DNA from: Calliopum simillimum
Lineage: Eukaryota > Arthropoda > Insecta > Diptera > Lauxaniidae
Reading direction: 5' to 3'
Length of the DNA: 64,000 bases
Assembly (NCBI GenBank): GCA_951812925.1
Contig: OX638370.1
Location: 26,589,964-26,653,963, forward strand
Shown here piece after piece: positions 19,975 through 31,624 of the stretch. The notes below the pieces were generated by a model. That model had not been told where the DNA came from and made no database searches. It worked only from the letters and a program-made list of their open reading frames with translations. Both the position numbers and the translations under genes were made by a program. Position 1 is the first letter of the stretch; the number at the start of each line of letters is the position of its first letter.

Positions 19975-20945
19975 TCATTCTATGTCTTTTCAACATTTTT
20001 CGCTTCTTTACGTGTTATTCATAGCTTTCGATATTTATCAACTTCTTCAATACATCTTTTTTCACCTTTCCTAATATTTCTATACTTTTTATAAGCCTTC
20101 GATTGTCAATGACAATTTCGATATTCATCGAATTTTCAATATTTTTCCACCATTTCGACATTTTCAACTTTTTTCGAATATATCTATTTTTTGACAGTTT
20201 GTGAGTTTTTCAACAGTTCTTGACTTTTTCAAAAAAGTCAGATTTTTTTCGAAAATTTTCGCCTTTTTCAAAATATTTCTATATTTCCTCGACTTTTTCA
20301 AAGTATCTCTGTTTTTTCAACAGTTTTTGTAATTTTTACAACTTTCCGGAACTTTTCCAATATATCCCAACTTTTCCGACAATTTTCGACATTCTCGAAA
20401 ACATTCTATGTTTTTTCGATGGTTTCTGATTTTTGAACATTCCTCGAATTTTTCAAAATATCTCTGTTTTGTCAACAGTTTTTGTAATTTTTGGACTTTT
20501 TCAATGTTTCCCGACTTTTCCGACAGTTTTCGACTTTTTAAAAATATCTTTGTTTCTTCGATGATTTTTTGAGTTTTTCAAGATTTCATGACTTTTCAAT
20601 GTATATATGTACTTATGTACAATATCTCGACTTTTTCGACAATATCTGCTTTTTTCAACATATCTTTATTTTTGACTGTTTTTGAGTTTTTCAACATTCC
20701 TCGACTTCTTCAAAATATCTCTGTTTTTCGACAGTTTTTGAGTTTTCAACACTCCATGACTTTTTCAATATATGTATGTATTTCGACTTTTTCGAATATT
20801 TCCGTTTTTTTTTTTCAATATATCTCTAAGTTTTGGAGAGCTTTAAAGTTTTTCAACATTCCATAGCTTTTTTTGAGTTTTTAAACAAACATTCCTCGAC
20901 TTTGCCTTGACTTTTTCAAGGCTTTTTCGAAGACTTCGGTAGTAT
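19975..20945. repeat. degenerate TCGAC/TTTTTCAA satellite
   Basis: Nearly 1 kb of imperfect units of about 50-60 bp (TTTTTCGACAGTTTTTGAG, TTTTTCAACATTCCTCGACT, TTTTTCAAAATATCTCTG). Open frames through it (69 and 92 codons) are repeat readings. Confidence 0.65.
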
Positions 20946-21574
20946 TGCTTTTTCAAGATTCATTAATTTTTTTTAAATTTATAAACTTTAATTTTCCTTT
21001 TTTTTAAACTCCAATTTTTTTCCATGTAAAAAATACACTCTTATCTCTATAGATTTTGCATCAATTGCATGCATTATGGTCCCTCCCTGGTTTTACCTAC
21101 AAATAACCAGATGCAGATGTGTTATGTAATTATTTGAGTGCTTAAAATTGAGCTACGTTGTTGCAACGTCATCATCATCGGGAACATCATCCTGGCGCGC
21201 AGTGGCCAATATGTCCCCCAAGCGTTTAATTGAAAGTAACAAATTGAATTTAATTGAATTTTCCACATGTGTAATTATTGTTGTTGTTGTTGTTGCTGCA
21301 ATTGTGACTATTGTTGATAGTGTTGTTGATGCTGTTGTTGCCGAAAGTGCTACAACTACAACAATGTTTATGGGTCAGGTGCATTTTGGCAAATTCTGAA
21401 TTTAATTGAATATTTATTTGTTTAAATAATTTTTTTTTTTTTTTTTTTTATGAAATATTTCTGTTTTTGTGCAAATAAATTCAATTAAAATTTTTAATTA
21501 TTTCCTCCACTTGGGAAATTTTGATTCAATAGCCATACAAAAGAGTACAAAACATTTTATATTCCACAAGTTGC
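20946..21574. other. unique-looking stretch with simple runs
   Basis: Contains a GTTGTTGTT run at 21277-21296 and a long T-run at 21427-21449. The 83-codon frame at 21148-21399 is driven by the GTT/GTG runs and is not supported. Confidence 0.45.
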
Positions 21575-21912
21575 AGCAAAAGTAATAACATCATCTGAAT
21601 GTGTTCTCATTTTTGCAAATGATTTCAAATGTCATTGTGCTTTGAGGTTTATTTTATAAACAATTTGAGAATTAGCAACTATAAAGCTTTTAAGTCTTAA
21701 AAGACAATATTGAAAGAGAAATCACCAATTTGGAGCCAGATGTTTTGCGATCAACAATTCAAAATGCTCTAAAACGAGCACAAACGTGCGTCAATTCTGG
21801 AGGTGATCAAGTGACCAATGTCAATTGTACACCTTTCGTGAAAACAGAACACAAATTTTTTAATTTTTAACAAAATGGCTGCCAATTCATATTATGAAAT
21901 TACCTTTGCTCT
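21575..21912 (+). mobile_element. Tc1/mariner-type copy with transposase tail
   Basis: The left end GCAAAAGTAATAACATCATC and right end AATTCATATTATGAAATTACC are the family termini. At 21718-21840 the plus strand reads as a transposase C-terminus: EITNLEPDVL, then ALKRAQTCVNSGGDQ. It is related to the tail at 3248-3440, but the final GGH is altered to GGD. A non-autonomous, internally deleted copy. Confidence 0.65.
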
Positions 21913-22859
21913 AATTTGTACCTTCATATTACCACATATAATCAGTTCATTTTTTTTGGAATGCGTCTTTTCATCACATATTCAGCTCTAAGTAAGGTCT
22001 AGATACTTGCAAAATCTTATATCTCTACGTTTTCAGATTCTCGAAACAAAAGACATGGCAAAGTCTGATATGTCATGATCAAAGTTTTTGAAAGATGGCA
22101 AGTTTCCTTGTCTTTACTTACTTCGCCAGCTATTAAGACTAGCTCTTTAGAAGTAGGCAAAGCTTGACGTTTTCCAGATACACTACTTCCCCTAGAATTC
22201 ATTCTCTTTATTTTTTTCTTTATAAGTAAGTAGTAAAGCCAACCCCAAACAACATTGCGAAGAAACTTCTTTTGCCTGACTACACTCGCCTAGAATATGA
22301 CAGTGATCATGCAAGAGTTGAGAGTGCTTAAAAACAAATTGGATGAGAATTTACGGTTATGGAACCCAGGTACTATGAGAACCTCAAGTTAGTTTTTTTG
22401 GATTTGCAAAATTGTTGGAAGCCAATTAAATGAAAAACAAGATCAATACAGAACGACAAAAAGTTGAATGGTGGTTGAAGTAGATAAAATGATTAAGATT
22501 CTCAGAAACTTTCGGAGAAGTCAAATACAAATACAGCTCAAAAGAAGACGTTTCATTTATGCTCTTCGACTTAAAGAACCAAAACATAGGAAAATTCTAT
22601 TTAAGTTCCTATACTGGCTCTAATCTGGTAAATCATCTAAAAACGAAAGATCTCTGTCACCTCCTATCTTTCTTATTTTCACGCATAAACTCTTTCTCTT
22701 AATTTTGCCCGCCCGATTCTATTGTCTATCATTGACAAGGATTCTCACAGCTTCCATATAGAATTGCAAGCAACTTATGGAGCCCTTGAACTTATTGAAC
22801 TGGAGAACTTCATTGAAGCAGATCAACTGAAATAACACTAAATTAAATATAGTGAAATA
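21913..22859. other. unclassified stretch
   Basis: No gene assigned. A minus-strand ATG frame of 61 codons (22017-22202) and a plus-strand patch at 22740-22835 with few stops are the only coding-like signals. Neither matched a family I know. Confidence 0.35.
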
Positions 22860-23330
22860 ATACAGTAATATTTGATCTAAATTGCCTACGTTTTCCTATA
22901 CGTAGAGCAAATTATGCTTTCAGCCAGTAAAATGTATAACCATTTTTACTTTAGAATTCTAGTAAAAATTATTTTTTTTTTTTCACTCACTCGCTCGCGG
23001 AGAGAAATGAGTGCTATAATTTTTACTCCACTTGAGTAGTGAAAAAATAATAGTATTTAATACATCATTTCAAACATAAGTAGTTTACCTTACCTTGTAT
23101 AACTATTTATACTTTATAATTCTAGCAAAAATATTTATGTTTGGACAGACATTTGCTTAATATACAAATATACATCTTCATCGTATAGGTCAGTGGTGTA
23201 GAGGTCTAACAATTTTGTAACTGTAAGTAAAAATAATATGTTTCTATCTATTACACGAACAGACCCCGGTTCGAAAACATGTGTGGTCAGTTCGTTTCTT
23301 TTTTTTTTTGTTTGAATTAAATTTGTTAAA
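22860..23330 (+). repeat. interspersed repeat with B-box, copy 1
   Basis: Shares with 28490-28830 (inverted) the blocks TTTCCTATACGTAGAG, AAATTATGCTTTCAGCCAG, ATGTATAACCATTTTTACTT, and a terminal part with a B-box (CCCCGGTTCGAAAAC) in a CGAAC/GTTCG hairpin followed by a long T-run (23295-23312). Possibly a tRNA-related SINE or a MITE with pol III ends. Confidence 0.55.
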
Positions 23331-23446
23331 TTTGTCTTTACCCTGCAGGACCACGGACTATTCCAAAACCGACTAGTCCAAGTTCTGGTCCCATTACATA
23401 TAAAGTTATATTCACATTTTACATTGTTTGTCATTGGGTGTAATCA

Positions 23447-23572
23447 ATTGTCTCCTTATGCATCTCATTTGGACCAGAAAAAGGTCAATTATTTCCTTAT
23501 GCATTACATTCGGACCAGAAAAAGGTCAATTGTCTCCTTTCGCATTACATTCGGATCAGTAAAAGTCCAATT
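23447..23572 (+). repeat. three tandem copies of an about 54-bp unit
   Basis: Unit: TCAATTGTCTCCTTATGCAT then an ACATTCGGACCAGAAAAAGG-type half. Diverged relatives occur at 24885-25010 and near 25075. A Helitron-like element begins at the right edge. Confidence 0.65.
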
Positions 23573-24510
23573 TTTTATACCCTACACCCAGGGTATATTC
23601 ACTTTGTCTTTCCGTTTGTAACGCAGGGAAGGAGGCGTGGCAGATATAGAAAAGTAAATATATTCTTGATCAGCGTCACCTCCTGAGTCGATATAGCTAT
23701 GTCCGTATGTCTGGCTGGCTGGCTGGCTGTCTGTGGAAATAAATACATTTTTTGAGAAAACTAAGAGAGACAATTCAATGGAATTTGGTGCACAGCCTGC
23801 GTTGTCAAAATTAGCACGTGGGATTAAAAATGAGTGAAATCGGTCAACGGACACGCCTACCGCCCATACAAAAAATATATTCAAAATGCAACTTTTGGAG
23901 TATTTTTCACGATAATGCAACCAAAATACACACAAATACTACGAATTGTAAGCGCGAGCTCTGAGCGAAATTTGGACGGATTCAGACAAGAGGGCGGTGC
24001 TCCTTTCATATAAGCAAAAGCTTCAAAACGCTATACTGAAAGCGTTTTTTGAGATAATCAAACTAAATTGTACTCAGACACTAAGAATTATAAATGCAAG
24101 CTTTAAGCAAAAACTGGATAAAGTTGGACAAGAGGGCGTGGCACCTCCCATATAAGCAAAAGCTTCAAAACGCTATACTGAAAGCGTTTTTTGAGATAAT
24201 CAAACTAAATTGTACTCAGACACTAAGAATTATAAATGCAAGCTTTAAGCAAAAACTGGATAAAGTTGGACAAGAGGGCGTGGCACCTCCCATATAAGCA
24301 AAAGCTTCAAAACGCTACGCTGAAAACATTTTTTTAGATAATCCAACCAAATTTCACTCAAATACTAAAAACTATATATGCAAACTCTGAGAAAAAACTG
24401 CGTGAATTTGGACAAGAGGGCGTGGCATCTCCCATATAAGCAAAATTTTCAAAATACTGCTGTGTAGGGTATTTAATGTTTTGCCAGGTCAAGGGTAACA
24501 CCCTTATTAG
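23573..24510 (+). mobile_element. Helitron-like element, family A, copy 1
   Basis: The head TTTATACCCTACACCCAGGG contains a TACCCT/AGGGTA hairpin. A conserved leader follows, with TATTCTTGATCAGCGTCACC, GAGTCGATATAGC and a short GGCT run. The body is about four 142-bp units (AGGGCG at 23991, 24133, 24275, 24417), the middle two virtually identical. The tail GGGTAACACCCTTATTAG ends in TTAG, a variant of the CTAGT seen in the other copies. Non-autonomous. The frames at 23582-23935 (minus) and 24094-24297 read through its repeats. Confidence 0.78.
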
Positions 24511-26539
24511 TTTTTTATTTTATTGATGAATTTCAAAGAATTTAATTTAATCAAATTTTACATAAAAACGTCAAAAGATTTCATAGATGAATGTGCTAAA
24601 GAGTTTGTTATATATTTCTGAGCTTTGTATTCCGGGTTCAAGCCTCGGTGTGGATGCATTTTTTTTTATTAATTTTTTTTTTTTGTTATCTTGTTTCACA
24701 TGCTCTTCAGAAAAATTGTGTAAAAATTAATAGAAATTTAAAAATTGGAAATCATCGTGTGGAGGATTTGAACCTGGGATTCTCCACACAGCGCAAGTCA
24801 ATAGACTGATACACTATCGTTTGATCTTCTTCACAGTCGACGAACTTCCAAACAGTCAGTAATGTCATAATTTCATTGACACATTCGATACACAATTGGA
24901 CCACTTTTGGTACTAATGGCGGATTATGCATTACATTCGTACCTTTTTTGATTCAATTGACCGACTTTGCATTACATTTGAACCATTTTTGATACAATTG
25001 ATAATTTAAGTTAATTTATTCTAGTTTTTGGTCTACTTACAAAAAAACTAGACCAAAAATGGGACTATTGAGACAATTGTCTCCACCGATCCTACATGAT
25101 ATATTGACTTGAAATACTAGTAAAACTTTCTAGAAAGAAAGTAGTATGAACTGTTTTCTCTGTGTGTGGTCAAGAGTTGATATATCAAGAAAGTGTTCAA
25201 ATTTAAGGTAAAACTAGGCAAATACATTCGCATTAGATGATTTTTCACAGCAAAGTAAAGGTTTAATTTCGTCACCTGAAAAATTTGTAAAAATGCCATC
25301 TTCTTACAGAGATAATCTCAATTTTCTCTGTTTGATTCAAAGGATGCAGTTGTGTTTGTTTTATTTTTAGTTTTTTTAACAAAATTTCCAAATATTTTCC
25401 CAGAAAGTTACACAATAAAATGTTGGAGAACAAATTTTACTTAAGTCACTTGCAAACTATTCCACGATAAAGTTTAACAAGTCAACTTAGCACTCTACAT
25501 ATGCAAAGCATATTTTTGCAAAGTACACACAGAGAGTACTTTTGCAGTTCAAGATTTGCTCCAATTTACGCAATTTGTTTTTATTCGCTTGCAAAGTTGA
25601 CATTACGAGTATTTTTTGGGACAACATTTTGAAACTGTGGGAAATTTTTTATAAAATTTTTTATGCAAATGCATTCTTCTACTACATATACGAAGAAGAC
25701 ACAGTGGGAACAAATAAACAGACTGACATACAGACAAATACACTTTCCACAAGACAAACAAATGCATTTGCACTTGCTATGTTGCAACTTATTTGCATCA
25801 AGGGTGTGGTGGATGGTGGTGGAAAAGTGAAAATGGATTTTGCAACACTCGCAGACTCAGTCATATGGATGAATGCATTAAGCTAAGCAATTGACATAAA
25901 AACGGATTAAGTCAAAAAGGTGGAAAAACGCAATTGTTTGCCAGTGGAATAAGCATATTGAATGGAGAATCTATGAGTATTTTCTTTATTCAATTTGTAC
26001 GCAGGTATACTTTGAATATGTTGATTTTCTGCAGGCTTTAACAACCTAAGTGATAGGCGAAAAAGATTTTGATTTAATACTTTAAACTTAAAAAAAAAAA
26101 CTTCTATATTACCGTCCGACAAAATACAACTTTTTGTTGCACATATGAAAAGATCCAAAATATTCTGATGAAAGACGTTAAAAAATATACATGTCTCATC
26201 GTTTTTCTCCAACACGTGAAAATCCTGAGTTATCCTTGCTTCAAAGTGCAAAGAACTCTGTTATGAGGCGTATTTAAAAGTATACAACAAAAAGTTGAAT
26301 TAATTTTTTGTCAATGAATTTGGAAAGCAATAAATTTCCTCATCAAGCCATGCCTTCATCTTTTTTCAATTGGATGCTTCCTTTTCGAGTTATAAGCCAT
26401 TGAAGTAAAGGTATCTCCCAATTCCATTCCAACGATTATGAATTTTGACACAATATATTTCGCAAACTATACATGACATTATGATGAAATTTGATAGATG
26501 GGGTCCAGTGCATGTATACCATACTCTAGCCCAAAAGTG
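24511..26539. other. stretch with B-box relics, no gene seen
   Basis: 24600-24675 has GGGTTCAAGCCTCGG followed by a long T-run, another pol III-like relic. 24757-24838 (minus) has AGGTTCAAATCC within a GTGTGGAG/CTCCACAC hairpin. 25030-25066 is a TTTTGGTCTA/TAGACCAAAA hairpin. The 25.5-26.3 kb frames (114 codons each) resemble no family. Confidence 0.4.
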
Positions 26540-26830
26540 AACGTAAGCAGTACCAAGCAACCAATTGCCCATAGCAAACGACATCAAGCTACGCCAGCGG
26601 GGATGTATTGGCTGTACTCTGCCGTCAGACCCTTGAGTGGGATCCAAAAGGCAGTTTACGACGTGGAAGACCAAGCATCATGAAAAAAGTTGCTAGAGAA
26701 GAAAATCCAAGAATCGGGAAAGCTGTGTAGCAAGAGATAAAAGTCTTCGCAAAGGATCGTGTCAAATGGGTACGTTTCATTTTGGCCTTATGCTCCAGCT
26801 CCAGTTCCAGCAGAATACCTAACATCCGTT
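26540..26830 (+). pseudogene. non-LTR retrotransposon ORF2 C-terminal tail
   Basis: Around 26628-26815 the plus strand reads QTLEWDPKGSLRRGRP, then an internal stop, then EIKVFAKDRVKWVRFI and LALCSS. This is the familiar C-terminal signature of RTE- or related LINE ORF2 proteins (AL.W.P.GKRKRGRP .. A.DR..WR..V.ALCS). A preceding RQRGCIGCTL piece, in another frame, matches the R.WIGHTLR motif. Frameshift and stop make it dead. Confidence 0.68.
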
Positions 26831-27427
26831 TTACTTACTTATATAAAATGCAACGTCTGTCTCTCTGTACCTCTATAACTCGAGAACCTATTGCCCAATT
26901 TGCATTATTTCTTTTTTCGTTCATAGATTTTTTGCCTAATGAAATTTTAGGATACATTTTATTTCGAAAAACCCTCGGCATCGTCCAGGTTCTTGAAAAG
27001 TTATTGGAAAAGAAAGATCTTTTGTTTTCAAAGACGTGTTAACCGTTGAGGTTTCAGGAGAAACTCTAGTTCGAAATTCTTTCGACATCACCAGGTATAT
27101 TAAAAAAGGTCAAAACTCGATTATACTTTTAATGATTGGTGGGATTTTCTTTCAGTCGTAGATATTATATCCAATAAAGCATTTTTTATATTAAAATTGC
27201 AAGCGGTTTATTCTGGGATTTCATCAAAAATATGTCTGTCTTTTGCTTCGTTTGTGTATTTTGGTATATGAATGTATATTGTGGCGGTACATGGATATAT
27301 AACATCCCCAAACATATAATTCTTCATATCTTTGAAAGCGTTTGACACCGATGGATAAGATTTACTTCATATTAAAGAGTATCAGAACAAATAACATCAG
27401 CTGGAAAAACCAATTTAGTATATCATA
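26831..27427 (+). mobile_element. degenerate Helitron-like fragment
   Basis: Starts with ATATAAAATGCAACGTCTGT, CTCTCTGTACCTCTATAACT and CGAGAACC, a head seen in insect non-autonomous Helitron-type repeats. The remainder is diverged. The end is uncertain; family C copy 1 follows directly. Confidence 0.4.
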
Positions 27428-27850
27428 TCTATATATTAATATACGCAAGACAAAAACTTGTCCATCTTTTTTTACTATGTTAAAAATAAAGTAAGACTTT
27501 AAATTATACACCATTAGAAAAATATTTGTGTGTAGATGTGCACAAAATTAATATTTTGTTAATATTTTGATTTTAAGCTTGATAAAATTAAATAAAAATT
27601 TTTCAATATTAACAACAACAAAATACATGGTCACACAGAGCTGAAGACAGGATGCAACATAAAGAAAAAGACAAAAAGCATTGCACTGGCTTCATGTGTT
27701 TTGTTTTGTTTATATTTTGCTTGAACTATTCCGAGAATGATATATATATATGAGCTCTTCTATTTCGTACCAAATAGAAAAAAAAGTACAAAAAGTGTCC
27801 AAAAAGTACAAAAATTATTTAATACATTTGTGGTCGAATTTTGACCACTG
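27428..27850 (+). mobile_element. interspersed repeat family C, copy 1
   Basis: Begins TCTATATATTAATATACGCA, continues with GACAAAAACTTGTCC, ATTATACACCATTAGAAA, GTGTGTAGATGTGCACAAA and ACCAAATAG, and ends with the hairpin TGGTCGAATTTTGACCA. The five copies share the order. The TC-TATATATTAATA start suggests a Helitron-type element, but no CTAR end is clear. Confidence 0.6.
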
Positions 27851-28489
27851 CCATAAAAATATATAAGGCCGCAACTTAAGTTACGGCCTTTTTAACTTTA
27901 TTTCCCCATCGGATCAAGCAATTTTTTATCTATATTTTAGTCCAATCGGCAATTTTGTACGTTTTCCACTTCTCTTGCAAATTGCAAATAAAGAAATGTA
28001 AACATTACACCCTGTTTTCATATTTTTCATAATTGAAATCATAAAAGGCAGTCACTGCGTACAAAAAGATGAAAAATTTATTAGATTTTATAAGAAAGAG
28101 AAGTTGCAGCCTTTTCTGAATAAAATTAAAATTTCGATTTTCTCAAAACTATGAAAAACGAGTTTCGTCTTTTCATAATTTTACGGCAGACCACTGGGCG
28201 ATTCTAGTAGAATTTTGAAACCTCAATAACTTTCCTATTAGTCAATCCCACATATCTTCTTTTATTTTATATTTTACTCACACGGAGAAAAAAAGCAGTA
28301 CGCTTAACTTTATTTCTAGTTAATTTTACCTTACTGTACTGTACTTTATTTTATATTTTACAAACATGGAGAAAAAAAAAATAGTTCGTTTTACTCAATG
28401 TCTAGTTAATTTTACTAGAATTTCATATTACTTTTACCTTAGTAAGTTCAGAATTTTCGAATAACCTTACAGTATTTTTTTTTTTTTTT
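27851..28489. other. AT-rich stretch with a small duplicated segment
   Basis: 28275-28440 carries two copies of an about 85-bp segment (ACGGAGAAAAAAA, GCTTAACTTTATTTCTAGTT). Nothing coding. Confidence 0.4.
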
Positions 28490-28830
28490 AAATTTATGTA
28501 ATATTTACCTAACTTGAAAGTTTAAAAAAAAAAAGAAACGAACTTGACCGCACTAGGATTCGAACCGGAGACCTCCGTGTAATAGATCAAAATATATTAA
28601 TATTACTTAAGAACAAATTTGTTAGACTTGTCAGTGATATGACCGATATGATGGAAAGGTATAAAATTTGTATATTAAACATATGTCTGTTCAAATATAA
28701 ATGTTTTTACTAGAATTAAAAAGTAAAAATGGTTATACATTTTCTGGCTGAAAGCATAATTTACTCTACGTATAGGAAAATGTAGGGAATTTAGAATAAA
28801 TATTACTTCACAATATTTTATTTGTAAATA
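28490..28830 (-). repeat. interspersed repeat with B-box, copy 2
   Basis: Inverted relative of 22860-23330. On the minus strand TCTCCGGTTCGAATCCTAGT gives a canonical B-box, followed by GTTCGTTTCTTTTTTTTTTT. The rest contains CATTTTCCTATACGTAGAG and related blocks. Confidence 0.55.
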
Positions 28831-29656
28831 ATACTTTACGGAACCATCAAATAGTGTTCATGCGGAAGTTTATTTATGTTTCAAATTAAGTGTATATTAC
28901 TTAAATTTTATTACTACACGAGTGAAGCAAAATTATGACAAGGATTTTTCGCCATGCATGGTGCGCATTTTACTACTTTTCACCGGGTAATAAAAATTCT
29001 AAGTTTATAAGGAAAAATTGTCCAAAACAATTTGCTTTTGCGATGTGAGTTCGATGTTGTTTGCACGAGATAAAAATCTCCTAAAATTGCAACTACATAC
29101 GTGTTCCAGTTTTATTAGAAATTTATTGAGCGATATCTCTTTTCATGTTTTGACATCAAAGTCAAATATATATTTTAATACATAATAACCGACAAAGTTT
29201 TATGGTATAACACCAAAATGTCCTTGCAAATTCTTTTTCAGCATCCGCTGGCATTTAACAAATGCACCTTAGAAGTAAATTTATTGTGACCGCAGATAAA
29301 TTTACATAAAAATTTGCATTGTTTATTTGTTTGGTTTTCCAGGTGAATCACGAACAATTTATTACGGAAAAAAAAGAGAAAAATAAACAAAACCATGTTG
29401 CGTGGCATTTTTTGTTTTGTTTGTTTGGTTAAAAAAACACACCTGCAACAGTCCTTCCTGCAGCATATTTGCTTAATTTGCAAAGGAATGCGTTTAAGTG
29501 TGTGGGTACTGTTGTATACCGCACTATGTACAATGTGCTCTGTTGGAAAGGACGATTTTGTCCCGAAACCAACTTATCTGAAATGTGATATATGATTTTT
29601 TCAATTTTTAGATAATAACTTTTTTCCACTAACTTGGTAAGCCAAACCGATATAAT
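28831..29656. other. stretch without recognised features
   Basis: AT-rich. Overlapping short frames at 29238-29629 on both strands have no protein features. Confidence 0.4.
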
Positions 29657-29830
29657 CTATATATTAATACGCAAGACAAATATTTGTCCTACCTTTTTAA
29701 CTATGCTAGGAATGGAGCACGACTTTGAATTATACATTACAAAGGTATTTGTGTGTCAATGTGCACAAAGTTAAAATTATTTTAGTATTTTGCTATTAAA
29801 CTATCTAAAATTACTATTTTTGTTTTTATA
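29657..29830 (+). mobile_element. interspersed repeat family C, copy 2 (5' part)
   Basis: TCTATATATTAATACGCAAG through TGTGTGTCAATGTGCACAA, then loses similarity. A truncated copy. Confidence 0.55.
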
Positions 29831-30734
29831 TGTTGGTTTTATTTTTTAGGTTTTTTTCGTTTTATATGGAAATTAAAGTGCAATTTTAAAATGCAGAAAG
29901 GCCATGCACGTTGGATCGAACGCGCCATTTCACCATCATGGTAAGGGATCAAACTTGCTTTTTCAAAGAAAATGCACTTTTATTGTAAGCTATTTAAATG
30001 CTAACTTTCACCCCTCTAGCACTTTTAGTTTGCGAGCCAAAGCATTTTAAAGGTTGTCAACTTTGACTTTGACTATTTCGAGCATCCGATATCTCACGAA
30101 GGCACTTCCTCTCAAAATTTGTTCAGATCGGTTGGATCCAGTTGGTTTTTATAATTCTTTACATCTTTTTGATTCCCAGTTACAAAAGTTTTCAGTTTCC
30201 TCGAAATGAAATAATATTTTTTTTTCCTACAAGGTAGCTACATAAGTATAGGAAGCGTTAAAAAATGTGTGTCTTTAAGTTTATGTGTATTAGTAGTGTG
30301 TGCGAAGTGTGTGTGTGTAAGCGATGGTGGACAATAAAAACGGATATAAATGGATGCAAACGGAAACAGTGCAGTGTATTCATAACAGAAATGCAAGATA
30401 ACATTGAAAAGGTGTGAGATTCACAGCTTAAGTCAAGGAAGTGCATATACACATTTGTATAAAAAAACTGAAAAAAAAAAAAATGCAGGAAATGCAAGGA
30501 TGTACGCTAAAAAGGATGCTGAAACTGCAAAACTTGACATGCAAAGTCATTTATTTAATTTCGCGCGCTAGAACTAAAAAAGCAAAAATTAAAATAAAAT
30601 TTATGAAATAAAAAAGGAAGAGAATTCTTTAATCCATAAAAAAATTCAAAGCGTTAAAAAATTATGTGAGCAATTCCACATGAAAGTTTAACAAACAAAA
30701 AACTTTGAATTTTCAAAGAGAATTTCTACTTAAT
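29831..30734. other. stretch without recognised genes
   Basis: Contains a GTGTGTGTGT run near 30308 and A-rich DNA. The 79-codon frame at 30258-30497 (minus) is low-complexity. Confidence 0.4.
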
Positions 30735-31480
30735 AAGGTTAAAACTGACTTGTCTTACAAAAATAAATTTCGTGGGTCACCCTATCGTTTTAGAGAAAAA
30801 TTTTTACACAAAACTTATGAGCTTTCTAAAAATGTATTTGGTTTATAGGGCTTAGAAGGATTTTGCAAAGTACTGGAACTTTAAATTTGATATTTTAAAT
30901 TTTTTTCCCTACTTTCTTACTTTTGCGGGCATTTAGGTATGAAAAAGGTCCTATTAACATACGTTTTTTTATTTTTTTTTAGAATTCTCGTTAAATTTTC
31001 TTTAATTCAGTGATACATTTACAACATAGAATTTTTGATTTGAGTTCGGAAAAAAATACTTTTCAAGAACAAAGCGCGTTCATCATATGCAGCACAACGC
31101 ATGCGATTAACGCGTGTGTTCTTACGAAAAAGTATTTTTTTCTGAACTCAAATCAAAAAATTGGTAAAAGAAATATGGAACCAAAGTAAAGCAAATTCAA
31201 CGAGGACTCCAAAAAAATTTATAAGAGTGTATCTTATTGACACCTTTTTCATACTAATAGTCAAAAAATAGAAAAAAAAAAATGGAAAATGGAAAATATC
31301 AACTTTTAAAGGCCAGAACTTTGCGAAATTCTTTTAAACCTTATAAACCAAATACATTCTATGAAAGCTCATAGAATTAGCTCAAAGTTTTTCATAAAAA
31401 AATTATATCTTAAACGCTAAGGTGACCCAAGAAAATTTGCTTTTGTAAAACAAGTCAGAAAATCAGTTTTAACTCTATAT
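30735..31480. mobile_element. foldback family 2, copy 1 (long inverted repeat)
   Basis: The left arm (TAAAACTGACTTGTCTTACA, GGGTCACCCTATCG, AATGTATTTGGTTTATAGGG) is inverted at the right (AACAAGTCAG..CAGTTTTAA, GGTGACCCAAG, AACCAAATACATT). Arms are about 350 bp. The centre holds a GTATTTTTTTCTGAACTC/GAGTTCGG-type inner inverted pair. No coding. A flanking segment to 31590 (CACCTCCCAGAAGCTTC, ACACCCTGTA) also recurs with other copies. Confidence 0.7.
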
Positions 31481-31624
31481 AGGTACTATAAGGGGTACAT
31501 TATAGATGCACCCAGATGCAAGTTTTTGTTAGTCTTGAACTTCTCTATCACCTCCCAGAAGCTTCATAACCTCATGCAATACACCCTGTATAATCATATT
31601 GCTTACAGGAACTGAAGTTAAGAA

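Noticed and set aside
23582..23935. 117-codon minus-strand frame, with a partner at 60946-61296
   Set aside because: Both read the leader of Helitron-like family A and the GGCT microsatellite; the shared text is repeat DNA and not a protein family.
24757..24838. tRNA gene on the minus strand
   Set aside because: The B-box is present, but the surrounding bases form a GTGTGGAG/CTCCACAC hairpin and not a cloverleaf.
26390..26674. 94-codon minus-strand frame
   Set aside because: Mostly antisense to the LINE ORF2 tail read on the plus strand.
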